From assembly GCF_021134715.1 (NCBI RefSeq), contig NC_060028.1, forward strand, positions 10,081,482-10,145,481: a stretch of DNA of 64,000 bases, written 5' to 3'. This DNA comes from Daphnia pulex. Lineage: Eukaryota > Arthropoda > Branchiopoda > Diplostraca > Daphniidae. The notes under the pieces were generated by a model. That model ran no database searches and was not told where the DNA came from. It saw nothing but the letters and a program-made list of their open reading frames with translations. This document shows positions 36,701 to 48,366 of this stretch, piece after piece; positions within the stretch are counted from its first letter, which is position 1; every line of letters starts with the position of its first letter. The position numbers were made by a program, and so were the translations under genes.

Positions 36701-38239
36701 CGTGACATTTTACACACCAAATGTCGGGTTGATCCGATAAGAACAAATGGAAACTAACCTTTTTCCTTCCTGTGTCTGCGACTAGATCTCTCTCGCTCTT
36801 CTTGGTTGGGTTGCTAGTGGTAACGGTCGTGCAATAAAAAGGAAATGAATTCAGATGCTGCTCAGCTCACTCTTGATGTTCGTCTGCCAAAACCGCCAGT
36901 AAAATATCGGCGCGGTTGAGTCAAGTCGCCCGTCGGTTTCGCCCGACTGTCTAGTCGAAGAAGAGAAGACGAATCGCGTGAGTGTGTGTATGTGTCCACG
37001 TCAGACGCACACACACAGACACACAGGCACAACTACTCAGCGCTCGTCACAAACAGGCACACATAGACGACACTGTATGCGACACAACTAAACAAACACG
37101 AGCACACACGTTAGTCGAAACGAAATTCAACGAATGCCGACGACACTCGTCGAGCCTATTTTCGAGCTAGACCTTCCGTTTCGTCCATTCGCGTTGCTGC
37201 TTTTGCAAACGAGTCAAAAAGGCACTTTAGTTGTTTTTGTTGTCGACGATTTTCTCTCTTTTTTGGTCAAACAACAGCAGCTGCCTGAACTGTGAATGGC
37301 AGGCGTGTGTGTAGTAACCCCGTTCGGGTGAATCAAGTCCGAGCGACTGACGAAATCGGGTCCGCTATCTATGATGGCTGCCGACCGACCGACAAAAACG
37401 GCTGGGCCAAACGATGTTGACGCATCTGCTGCGCCGCTCGTGTCACACAGCGCACAGAAGGAGAGAAAAATATCGGGGGCCATGTCGACGACCAGACGCG
37501 CAAGTCCCTTTTCTCTCTCTTCCCTCAGCGACGGATGCGCGCGCGCGCACAAACGGGCATGGCCGGGCACGACTTTTTGGTCACCCTTCCCTACATGTAG
37601 CGAGCCATCTGTGGTCCCGATCTTTCAACTGAAAAAAAGGAAACAAAAAAAAGAAAATAAAACAAAAATTGACGTAACAGCTTGTGTCCTTGGCTTGATA
37701 TCACCACTTTACCACGTCCGTTGCACCCGTGCCTTGCGATACGAGAAGAAAACAATTCCAGCCCGGCTCAACCCCCCTTCTTTCCGTACTTTTTTTTCTT
37801 TTCGTCCACACGACCATTTCGTGACCATCAACGACTATTTCTCTTTTGCAATGACAGTGTGCCAAAGCTTTATCTATCTGGGCCGCACTCTTCACGTTAC
37901 AGACACTGTCGTCCGTCCTTTTGTATAGATTTCTCCTCGACGAATACTCTTCTTCTTTCGGAGAAAAGACGTCGCATCGGCCCCCTCCATCTTTCTTGTT
38001 CCGTTCATAATGGAGAAGCAGTAGCGAGAAACAAAAACCGCAGTGGTATAGGCAATCAACACATTGTGCGTGCACAAACTCGCTGAGTGGGATGGGGGGA
38101 TCAGACTGCGGCCGGAATATCTGAAAAGAAAAGATGGAGAAACATCCAAACGTGACACGTTCGCCATCGACACAAATAGCAATCACCATGTACTCAAATT
38201 TGGTCTTTAGATGTACGTATATATAGAACGGATTGGCAG
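27726..38239. other. About 10.5 kb without recognisable coding exons (probable CAPS 5' noncoding region)
   Basis: I found no frame with protein-family similarity plus splice signals. Features present: a CGTCGT run near 28113-28131, CTC-rich (35676-35700), CA/TA (35217-35240) and CAG microsatellites, and many short TATATA motifs. The region 36700-37600 is more CpG-rich and contains a minus-strand donor-like AAAAAG/GTTAGT near 36760. That makes it a weak candidate for the CAPS leader exon and promoter. Open frames up to 185 codons here (for example 37371-37928, plus) are low-complexity and unconvincing. Confidence 0.5.
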
Positions 38240-38719
38240 TTTATTTACAAAAATAAGTATATTTTTTGTTTGTTTTGTAGTTTGTATCGTATTATGACCC
38301 AAAAAATTAAGAAGAAACAGGAAACGAGGGAAAAAAGGGCAAATATAAGAAGATAAAGTGATGTCTTGCCCTTTTCAAGGTAAGGCAGCTTTACATGTAA
38401 CAATTTTTTTTAACGTGCAAATCGGTTGGTTTGCTGCTATTGCTGCTGAACAAGACAACAAATGGTTTGACCCATTACTTATTAATTATTATTATTAATC
38501 AATATTTTTTTTGTTGGTTTAAAAATTTGGATGTGAGGGAGGGGAGGAAGAGCGTCGAGTTTGGGGTTTACCGATTTTTTGTTTTTTTCTATTTTTTTTT
38601 AAAGGTATGTATACAGTAGAATATATGTGTCTAAAAGAGAAGATTCCTTCCAATTCGATTAGATGCGAGTTTTGGTTACCCTTCGTGACTTTGCTTCAAT
38701 CAGGTTCTAAGAATTTATT
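38240..38719 (-). other. FCHO 3' UTR with poly(A) signal
   Basis: After the FCHO stop codon the minus strand runs about 475 nt to AATAAA at 38240-38245. Another AATAAA is immediately after the stop (38714-38719) but is probably too close to be used. Confidence 0.55.
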
Positions 38720-40426
38720 TCAGCATTCGGTGGAAGTCGGGCCCGGCGGAGCCGCGTAACGATTGTTCTGCAGAGCTGAAGCCTCAGCTTCGCACAGATA
38801 TTTACCTTTAAAAAAATAGGAAATGAATTCAAATGAGTCCGAGAGTGGATCAATGACTTAAAAAAATAAACAAGACGAAAATGTCAACTCACCGGCGACG
38901 AAACGTCTTTTGACCAAGGATGTCCGGTAGCCCGTCGAGACTAAATCCATTTCAGCGCCAGACATGGTCGAGCCGTCGCAACCAAAGTGAGCAGTGATTG
39001 TCGTCGGGCTGCCCGAACTGCCGCTGACGTTGAAACGGGCTCGTATTGAGCCCATGTTGGCACCATCCGCCTCCAGCGACATTTCCGGTAGCTTCCAAAG
39101 AGCGCGATTACTATTTCCCATCCTGCACGTATATCCGAGAATTTCCAGCCATGAAATCAACGTAATCCAATCAGTTGACGAACGGGGGTAGTAATAGGGG
39201 TAAAAGAAATAATACAAATAAAACAAAAACAAAAATTCAACTTGCCATTCTCCTTGCGGTTTGGCTTGCATCGACGTCACGGCTCCTTCGATCGGTACGG
39301 AAATCATGAGATTGCGCAGCGGAGCCGGCGTTACTTGGGCGTGGGCGTTGAACTTGTAGTCCAAACGCACGTCCGTTTGCGACGGCTCGCACTTCCAATA
39401 GGCCACCAAGTGCAACGGCGCTGAGCCTGTGCCACTCTGAGCCTTCACTTGATACTAAATCATTTCCAAAGGGAAGCAAAAAGAGAGAGAGAGTCGTCAA
39501 TACTAAATACGTTTAAAAAGAGAAGAAGTCTAGTGAAATTGCAGTCAGGAGAGAGTTTGCCCCCCCCCCCCCCCCCCTACTCTTTCTCGTTTGTGTACCT
39601 TGAGGATATCCACATTGAAGTAGGACGCCGAAGGATTTTGTTCGGCTTGCCGCTTGAGAAGCAAAGTTAACTGTGGCATGTTGAAATGGAACACTGGCTC
39701 GACGCTCATCAGATCTTGTTCCCTGAGGGCGAGACAACGGAACAAAGGATTATTATGGGATCGATTTAGATAGCAAGGAAGTTTACAACGGATACTCACA
39801 TGTTGAGCACTTGTTTGTTGGGAACAACGTTCTCCAGATTTTGATAATTACGAATTCGGAATGATATGGGCGGTATGTTATGATTAGGCTGTGCATTGAT
39901 CAACTGGACCAAACCAGCTGGAAATGAGAGCATCATGTCGCCGCTGATCCGGACTTGGCATCTGTGAATGAAATTGGTTTAATTCAATTCATTGCTCGTT
40001 TCAAATTGCTAAAAAGACGGCGAGCTCAAAAATAACGATCCTATTTACCTCGCCTCGTCGGTTCCGCGGAACAGGGCGTGAACAACCTCTTGGAATGCAA
40101 CTGCAAGTGGGATACTGTCGACAGCGCCTGCACTTCCCGTCGAAGGCATGCTGACGGTTAACGGGGACGGACCGGCCGATCTCGATCCCGGTCGGCTCAG
40201 TGACGTCGGCGAGGTCGATACACCTGAAATGAGTTTAAGTCGATCAAAAAAAGATGAAACGATTGCCCCCTTTTTTTTTCATTTCATCAATCAATCACTC
40301 ACCAGATCTAAAGTCAAGGCTCAGAACGGAATCAGCTCGCGCTATGTTAGTTGAATATGTGTTGGCACTAGGAGCTGGCGACGACTGGAGTGTGAGAGGA
40401 CTGGCGGCCGCCAAACGAGCAGTGGT
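38720..40426 (-). CDS. FCHo: FCHO exons 15-21: mu-homology domain and C terminus
   Basis: Exons 40303-40426, 40049-40223, 39800-39961, 39599-39722, 39246-39454, 38893-39122 and 38720-38805 encode aa 799-1167. The mu-homology domain contains [93 protein letters not shown] and [20 protein letters not shown]. The final exon reads [10 protein letters not shown], the family end (GRYLADC in human), followed by a 20-residue extension ending GPTSTEC. The intron after exon 19 starts with GC rather than GT. Confidence 0.94.
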
Positions 40427-43400
40427 CTGTTTTTATATAAAGACATATAAGATTAATCCAGTGATACTGCATTACATGGTATTCTCCTCTCTCTCTCATT
40501 TCTAGAGGATCAACGGGAATCTTTCATCAATCTTTCCGACCATGGCGGTCGACAAGCCTTAAGCTTATTTTCTTTTTCCCTCTTTTCCTTTTTTTCATTT
40601 TACCTCCATTCCTTTGCGAGAAGGCGGGCGTGGGACGGCGATAGTGCCAAGAGTGGGCGTACTGCCTCGGGAGTTGGGAGCTTGCAACCTTCCCTGTTTA
40701 GGAGGTAATGCAGGAACGATTTCGCCCACTTCATCAAACAGATCTTCACCTGCACAGGCTGCTAGTAAATCAATCAATTCATTAAGTGACGTCAGCGTGG
40801 GATCAGGAAATGTTTAGTACCAGGTGTGGCCGTATTATGCCGGTTGGAGGGCGAACCCGTTCCAGTGGGCGACATCATGGAAGCGAAGGACTGGCCTCCA
40901 GCAGCGACTGTGCCGGTCGGGGTAGACGTGTTGGAATGAGTAGGACTGTGAAATAGGTTAAGACCGACTAGATCGCTACTCGATTTCCTGCGAAACCCCA
41001 AAATAGACATCATAAAAAGGGAGATTAAGCGACATATTTTGAGAACTGGTTCCTTTCTTGTCTCCTTACCCCATACTCAGTTGAGATGTCGAATAGGAAT
41101 CCATGGAAGTGTTCTTTTTAGCCTAACGACGTCATAGCGAGTTGTTTGGAAGACATAAAAGTAGTTTAACAACCAGTTAACTCATTTTAGCAAACTAAAA
41201 AAAAAAAAACTTACGGCAGTGTTGAACATGGAAGTGTTGATATTGAATCCTTCAATGGTCGCTTTCAGTTCATCAACCGTGGCACTTGGCAAATTGGATC
41301 CGTTGGTAATGGGTTTGATTTCAACGTGCAATTTTCTCTCCGGCTCGTCATCTGCGGTTGACACAAAAAGTTAATTTCAATCAATGCAACGGCTTGGAAA
41401 GTTTAGCTTTCTGTGTTTATTTTTTAAATTATTATTAAACCGCCTCCCCCCATGGAGAAAGAACCACAAATTTAATTACCCGAATCAGCGTCGGAACTCG
41501 AGTAGAAACCGCTGGTTTTCTCCGCATTCCACGTTTCATCTCGCGGTCGAATTGTGTAGCCTTCGTCGTCGACTTTAACGGCGCTGTCGGACGCCGCGTC
41601 GCCAGTCGAGTACAACGGACTTTCATCCTTGTCTTCACGGCGCTCTTTTTCACGTCCGAAACTGCTACTATCTTGACCACTGCCGCCGCCGCTACCCACA
41701 CCTCCAAGAGTGATGTTGCCGCTAGAAACATTGCTTCCTCCACTCACGACGGCGACTCCCGTTGCCGAGCCGGTCAGGTTGGGCTCGCCGTCGCTCTTAA
41801 TGCTGGATGCATCCGAATCGCGCTTCTTTTTCGACACCTTGTTCTTGTCCTTGTCTTTTTCCTTTCGGCGGTCACGGCGGCTCTTCAAAAACCCTGCCAT
41901 TGTCGACATTCGCCGGATGGCAAGCATTCCACAAAGAGTGATGACGAGGATGATGATGATGATGAGTCGGCGTAGGGAAACAAAGGGAAACCACAACGGC
42001 AACCAACCAACCGATGACAACGATACGAATGTTGAAAGGGCAAATCGAGAGAAAGGGGGGAAAAATAAACAAAAAAAAAGATATTAGGAGTCAGATATCA
42101 AAGCCCATCACACTTCCGATACAAGGGCAACGACTCCCTCTTGCACGCGGGACATCCGCCCCAATCTCACTACGCCCCTTCCCACTCGACTGACAACGAA
42201 ACAACAAACAGGGATGAATTATTCAAAAAACCAAAACCCCAAAAGTTATAAAAAAGAGAGAAAAAAAAAGGACGATTTCGATGTGTTTTCTTTGTTTTTG
42301 TTTACCGTGAGAGAGAACAATAAATAAAAACAACACGGAAACATTCAATGAGATCCTCCTCCCCCCTGTTATCTATCATCGATCTTACCGGATCGATCTG
42401 AAATCTAAATGTGCTAGACGTAAACTAGTAGAAAAAACAAAAGAAGAATAATAACAACAACGACGGAATGCGACTCACACGACATCGAGAACGCAAAAGA
42501 AAAACAGGGGCTAGCGAGGAGCAGAAAACAAATTTTAAAAAATAAATAATAAATCGATAGAAAGCAGGATTGCTGGCTATGCGGAAAAAATTTAAACAAT
42601 AAAGGGGAAAAAATCTACAAAATAATAATAATAAAAAAGAAACCCAAAGTTCTCTCCCAGTACAAGGAGGAGGAGGAGGATAGAGCATGCGTTTTGAAAC
42701 GATAGAGAAATACAAGAAATGATTTTTTAAGACTCTCACGTTCTTTTTTCTCTTTTTTTGTTGTTGAAGAGACAAATTAAATCAATAAAAACAAAAACAG
42801 ACAAGTGAGTAGAAATATTAAACCGAAAGCATTGTGTTTTGTTTTGTTTGTCCGATTGTTTGAATGATTTTTTTGTTTGTTTGAAAAAGTAGAAAGAAAT
42901 AAAATAAAGAGATAGAGGGAGCAAGTTTCACCTGCAGTCCAAGAAGCGATCCCCAATCCGGAGATGGAAGTATTGGCGGAGGACGATGTGGAAGAGCGAG
43001 GAGGCGATTCGTCTGTGATTTATTTAGAAACAGTTTTTGTTGTTGTTGAACTTTAACAGTTGTAGGTGTTGTGTTGTTTTGAGAAAAAATTCAACAACAA
43101 CAGAAAAATAATTCACGAAGGAAATAATCTGAGAAAAATAGGCAGCTCATCACCAAACCCATTCCGAGTTATAATAATAATCTGGATGAAAACTGAACTT
43201 CAAATTGGCGGTAAAGATAAAAAGGATAAACACAAATAAAGCATGAAGGGGAGAGGTTTTTTTTCAAATCAAAGTACTTAAGTTTAAAATGTGATTATAC
43301 AAATCCACCATTTTTTCCTCGATCCATGCCATCCAAATTGACGTTTAAGAATCCGACTTTTTCTCTTCCAGAATTTGTTATTTTTTGTTTGTTTTGCCTA

Positions 43401-46400
43401 TGCCGAGCGTACAGAAGAGCAAGAGATATACGAACTAGCTGGTCAGTTTGGAAATTTGAACATCAACATCGGTCCCGTTAATTACTGGGACCTGACGTCA
43501 TCAATCATGTCCCTTCTACGTGAACAACGGAAATGTTGGCTGACTGCAAACATAGAACAAGAATAAGAAACGCGGCAAACGGATCAGCCTCAGTGAATCA
43601 ATAAAGAATGAAAAAATTACGATTTGAAAAATTTAATTAATAAAAAAAAGGAGTAGAGTCGCTGGGAGAGGGTTGAGGGGAGTTCCGCCGAGCTACTTAA
43701 TAAAGGAAATTCGTCAACATTGATAGTGTGTAGAATCGAATGTCAGGAAAGAAGATAGAAGTTTAAAGCGTAGACGCATGAGACGTCAATCACTGGGCAT
43801 TAGACGGGGGAAAAATCGCAGAGAGCACCGCCGCCATTGTTTTTGGTAAAAAGACCAGAAGAAGGATCAGTCAGTTAGAGGAAAAAAGCCAATCCAAAGA
43901 ATAATAACACTAATAATAAACAAGCCAACAACGGAATCACCGCAAGCAATTTGTCGTTCTACATACAAGAAAAAGAAGGATACAAGCGAAATATTGTGCC
44001 ATGTGTCGCCCCAAACCGAATTTCCAAGTTGGGCTTTTTCGCTGATTGCTACCCCCGAAATCCCAGTCGTCATTCCGCGTGTGCTCGAGTGTATGCGTCA
44101 TTCACGAGTGGATGCATCGACGAAATTAATTATTCCCTTGCGATTTTGATTAAGTATGTCAATGGAAATCCTTTTGACAGAATCATTCAATCAGCATTGA
44201 GATAAAACATCCACTCGTCTTTGCTGCCACTCGAAAATGGTGCAAGAAGTGAGAGTGCCCCGCGTTCTCCTGTCAGAAATTAGAGTGCGCAAGTTGTCAC
44301 GCCGTGACGTCTAAAGAAAGGAGAAGAGGCAGCAAGTGCATTTTGGCGTGATTTTTGCTGGCGGGTGCGTGAAACAACAAGATGAGCGAGGAGAGACAGA
44401 AGAAAGTCGGAGAAAATTACATTTCGAGCCCCGCAAAGAGTTCCTGCTCCAGGATCCGGTGGCTGACTGGTTGGTGGCCGACTCGGCCTCAGTGGGCGTT
44501 GCAGGAGCTGATCCGCCCAAGCCCCGCCCGCTGGCGACGCTCACCACGTCCACAGATGGACTCATCGGTTCCTCGGCCGCCGAATCACCTCCTCCCTTGA
44601 GCGGACGAACCTTGCCTGATGCCTTCACCTTGCTCTTGCCTGCAAGAACACACACACAACCGCAGACACACGACCGCGTAGCCAAAAAAAAAACATGCCG
44701 TTGTGTTTGGTGTTCAGGAATCAGTCCAATAATAAAAATAAAAAAAGAAAGTCACACCGGCACCACGTACACTCACACACACACCCCCATCAAGTGTCCA
44801 CTCGTTTTCTTTTGCTCTCGCCACGGTGGCGGTTTTCAAAGAGAAACCAAAAGAATCCCGAAATTCCCTTCCAAAAAAAGATGGATCAAGAATATGAAAT
44901 ACTAGAAATCAATACAGGCAAGAAGGATATCAAATCGGACAAGGGACAAGGTGACGACAACTAAGCAAGGCAAACAAATTTCTAATCGACTCGTGCAACA
45001 ATTTTGTTTTAAATTACCGATGGACAAAAAAAGATTTCCTACTGACCAATTTTTTTTTTACCTTGCCACTTGCCGAAAGATCCGGGAAACCCATTTTGTA
45101 CTGTCGGATAAAATGGAAGGATATTCTAGCCCTTACGAGATTCAAAATAAGAGCGAAAGGAGCGATTCTTTTTTTTTTAACCTGAACAATTGTGAAAGAA
45201 AAGAGGAAAAGAAAATATAAGAAGAAGGGCGAGCACAAAGTGAAAGAAGCTGTATATGTAATGCATGGGTGCTAGTCGCGCCAGTGTATATACAATAAGG
45301 TTTCTGTTGATTGGCGCGGCGAGAGCTCACGAGAAAGGGGGAACGTGTGTCAGTCAATTCTTTTTTTTATGCTTTTTTTCCTTGTTGGAAAATATTTTTG
45401 AAAGGAGCAAATAGAAAAAGACTGTGTGAGAGAGAGAGTAGAGAGTGAGTGAGAGGAACCTACCCTGGGCATTTGGGGAGGAAGAGGAGGAGGAGGTGAA
45501 TAAGTTCAAGAGAGAAGTAGCCCGGCGGGAACCCTGTTTGCCGGCGACTCGACCACCTTCTTCGCTGTCTCGTTTGCTTCGTTTCTCCTTCTTCTCCTCC
45601 TTGCTGCTGCTGATGAACGACTTCTTGTTTGACACCTTCTTCCTGGACTCACCTCCATCTTTTTTTTTTTTTTTTTTTTTAGATTTTTGTAGGTGGTTGT
45701 TGCAATATTTTTAGATGGTTTTAGTGTGTTGGTAAAAATATCAATGGAGTTTTGCGCCAGAGACACACAACACACGCACCAACACCGAAAGAAACATCAG
45801 TATGATCAAACACGTAGGGGAAAACACATAAATTAAAGAATCAAGCGACGGGCGGGCCGCTTTGTTAGGAACAGACGCCTAGCCTATGCCCAGCGCTTGA
45901 TTCCAAAGACGGCACAAAGCGCCACTTAGTGTAAACACTCAAAATAAACAATCCACGTACAACAGCGAGAACAGAAAAAAAAATAGAAATAATAATAATA
46001 ATAATAAACAAGCACCATAGGGAATAACTGATTCGAGGGCCCTACCTTCTCGAACTTTGCCAGTAGTAGACGTGGGCGCTGTCCATTCTTCCAAGTAATC
46101 GGGAAGTTGATTCGAAGTATTTGCTCCCAGTTGTTGATCACTGTCCAAGGGGAACTCTTCGAACTCCACAGGTAAAGGTTTTTCCATGCCTGTCATCTTG
46201 GACACGACAAACATGTCCATAAGTCGATCGACACTCAAGTCATCCCACTGCTGTCGAAGATCGACGTGAACCTTCATTTTAAAGGCAAAAAAACAAATTG
46301 TAAGCGGCAGAACAGCCAAATCCGGAATGAAATTAATTTTACCTGTCCCATAGCTTCATAGTTGTTGCACAAGACATTAACATAGCTGTTGAGGAAATTT

Positions 46401-47686
46401 CGCATTTGACTTAGATGACCTTCTTCCACTTCTTGAAAATGCTGCGCAAGGTCGAGGGAAATGATTAAAAAACAGTTAAGCCTATGCCTCTAGGCTGAAT
46501 AGAAATTACCCTGCAAGAAACGGTCATTTTTCTTTCGAAATCTTCCCGCATTTGTGCGTATTTTTCAACTAAGTTCCGGTACTCTTCAGCAGCTTTGCGA
46601 AATTTGGTGTCGGCACGCTCCAAGTCCTTGTTCGATGTTGAGCCATCTCTGCGCAATTTCGTCAGTTCCCCACCGCGTTGAAAGTATGCCTCTTTTGATC
46701 GTTGTAAGGTCACATTGGTTTGATTCAAAAGCTGGACCGAAGAAAAAGAAGGCTGGTTTATAAAGAGGCTTCTTATAAATCATTGTGATTAATACCTGAA
46801 TAGCTTCAACTGTGTTGCTTTCTGATTCCTTGACAACCTTGTGTTTCCTGGCTAGTTCATCACTGTATTTGCCAACATCTTTAACCATTTCATTTAGCTT
46901 TTGAGCCATCTGTAACTGAAGCTGAGCCACTTTTTCACAGGATGTTTTAAGTAATTGCCACAATGGAGTAAATGTACACAGGGGTCCGACATTTGGTGCT
47001 CCATTTGGATTAGTGGTAGCACTATTGGCAGCTGCTATGCTGGTTGACGAGCCACACTGCTTGGCCAATTTACCTAACTGTTTGCTATATGTTTCCTCCA
47101 GAGAAGATCTATGTAAAAGATAAAACACATTTATTATTCAGAATCAAGCTTCCTGTAACCAGACAATGGAATGGTAAGAACATCATAACTGTGGGATAAT
47201 ACTAGAGAGATGCACTTTGTTTGCATAGCCTGATCCCATACACAGTGTAGAATACGATTTGTTCATTAAGTGTCAAAGCGTCTTACAAATCTAATGTATC
47301 AATACTTTCGACTAGAATCAGGAGGACATAGTGGTTAAGATTAAAACATACCTTTCTCTGAGGAATTCCGCCAACTCTTTGCTTGCAACGAGGCCATACT
47401 TCATGTTATGATACAACACGTCAAATCCACTGTTCCTCTCTCCCTGTAAACAATAAAGTATTGGTCAAATTCCACGCCCCAAATTTTTAACGCACTTATG
47501 CATTCGGTAGAAATTGACCGAAATTTTTAAGCCTCGGGTTATGCTTGGACAGAGCGTCAACAGGACATTCCCCAATTTGCATTGTTGGGTTACTGTAGTG
47601 CGTCAGTCGCAAAGAAGCACGCCTTAAACAATGCGTTAAGAGACTTCGTTACTCACCCAGAAATAATCACAGAAATCCACTACCAT
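38720..47686 (-). CDS. FCHo: F-BAR and mu-homology domain endocytic protein (FCHO family), 21 coding exons
   Basis: FCHO proteins nucleate clathrin-coated pits. The F-BAR dimer binds and bends the plasma membrane, the linker activates AP-2, and the mu-homology domain recruits Eps15/intersectin. Joined exons total 3,504 nt, giving 1,167 aa, or 1,140 aa if the 81-nt exon is skipped. Phase closes at every junction. Order: F-BAR (aa 1-about 275), a long Ser-rich linker (about 276-875), mu-homology domain (about 876-1150) and a short unusual tail. The start [20 protein letters not shown] matches the family N terminus, fixing ATG 47684-47686. Human FCHO2 is about 810 aa; the extra length is linker. 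The family includes FCHO1, FCHO2 and insect FCHo; a single invertebrate orthologue is expected. Exons follow in the next entries. Confidence 0.95.
39560..39577 (+). repeat. C18 homopolymer (G18 on the gene strand) near an FCHO donor
   Basis: Eighteen consecutive C on the plus strand, lying in the FCHO intron about 21 nt after the donor of exon 39599-39722. On the transcript it is a long G run just downstream of a 5' splice site. Confidence 0.9.
40604..45658 (-). CDS. FCHo: FCHO exons 7-14: Ser-rich AP-2-activating linker
   Basis: Exons 45464-45658, 44421-44639, 42932-43012 (optional), 41480-41893, 41215-41351, 41070-41122, 40821-40987 and 40604-40749 encode aa 328-798. The sequence is Ser/Lys/Gly-rich, as usual. 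Conserved islands include [15 protein letters not shown] with [11 protein letters not shown], then [14 protein letters not shown] and [13 protein letters not shown], and [16 protein letters not shown]. Basic clusters ([19 protein letters not shown]) are typical of the membrane-proximal linker. Regulation by alternative splicing is likely because several exons share phase 1. Confidence 0.9.
42932..43012 (-). CDS. FCHo: FCHO 81-nt cassette exon
   Basis: The exon lies between ATCACAG and GTGAAAC and encodes about 27 residues beginning [20 protein letters not shown]. It is phase 1 at both ends, and both neighbours (exon 8 donor, exon 10 acceptor) are also phase 1, so it can be skipped cleanly. 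It has no counterpart I recognise in vertebrate FCHO linkers. Confidence 0.65.
45659..45680 (+). repeat. T homopolymer (A-run on the gene strand) abutting an FCHO acceptor
   Basis: A run of about 20 T on the plus strand forms an A-run on the minus strand directly before the AG of FCHO exon 7 (45464-45658), replacing the usual pyrimidine tract. Confidence 0.85.
46046..47686 (-). CDS. FCHo: FCHO exons 1-6: F-BAR domain
   Basis: Exons 47657-47686, 47352-47443, 46796-47108, 46510-46731, 46343-46441 and 46046-46271 encode aa 1-327. Key blocks are [80 protein letters not shown] and [20 protein letters not shown], all predicted helices of the F-BAR fold. An Ala/Asn/Thr-rich insert after KQCGS is longer than in vertebrates. 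Exon 6 ends with [15 protein letters not shown], matching the conserved segment just after the F-BAR. Confidence 0.94.
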
Positions 47687-48294
47687 TTTCACTTTGTGGC
47701 CTCGCAGCTTTTTTAAAAAAAGGTTGACGTTCCTTCAAAAAAGCTACTACTACCCACCCCTTTGACTCTACGTTTTTCACTCCCCTCTCTCGTCCCTTTT
47801 GCTTTGTAACAAATCCGGTCCCACTAAAAGTTTTGGATCGTCGAAATTTTCGGCAGTATGTTCTTCAGCGCCACCTGTGGTCGAAATATTCTATCTCAAT
47901 GTCATTTGGCTCGTTGCTCAACCAAAAAAATAAGAAATAGACCAATAGTTTAACACAAGATGTGTTTGATAAACAAGAAATGTTACACAAAATTTACTCA
48001 TTTTATTTTTTACGATGGCAAGGGCTTAGATTTACTTAGCAGCACTGATTTCTACGATTAAAAAAAAAACAAGTAATCGGTTGTGATTGGTCGACTATGA
48101 TCACGTGACTCTACGCTTGGCTACATCTAACCAGCGCCACTGCGATTGACTTTGAAAGTAAATATTTCTATCTGGTTTTCAACTTTTTAAATCGAATGAA
48201 TTACTTTATTTTTTCTGCATGCATCCGATTAAATCCCTATCAAACTAGTGATTTTTTTTCCACCCTAAGAACAAAATCTGAATCATAATCTATT
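47687..48294. other. Intergenic: FCHO 5' flank and downstream flank of the cuticle-like gene
   Basis: No coding exon supported. The 200 bp above the FCHO ATG are moderately GC-rich without a TATA box, fitting a housekeeping-type promoter; that function is inferred. Confidence 0.45.
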
Positions 48295-48366
48295 TTTAAT
48301 CAATTGTAAATAATATGTATTGAAGTTGTTGGTTTTCATGACATGTGTACATTATAAGATTGCTTT

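Noticed and set aside
37371..37928. 185-codon plus-strand open frame
   Set aside because: Low-complexity Arg/Ser/Pro and Phe-rich composition, overlapping frames on both strands, no domain and no splice context; lies in a GC-richer noncoding region.
41872..42020. Alternative FCHO start [13 protein letters not shown] just before exon 10
   Set aside because: The ATG lies in the intron and overlaps the acceptor (ATGGCAG); phase-1 joining from exons 8 or 9 explains the exon fully. A short isoform is possible but unsupported.
44336..44905. 189-codon plus-strand open frame
   Set aside because: Antisense shadow of FCHO exon 8 (44421-44639) extended through introns.
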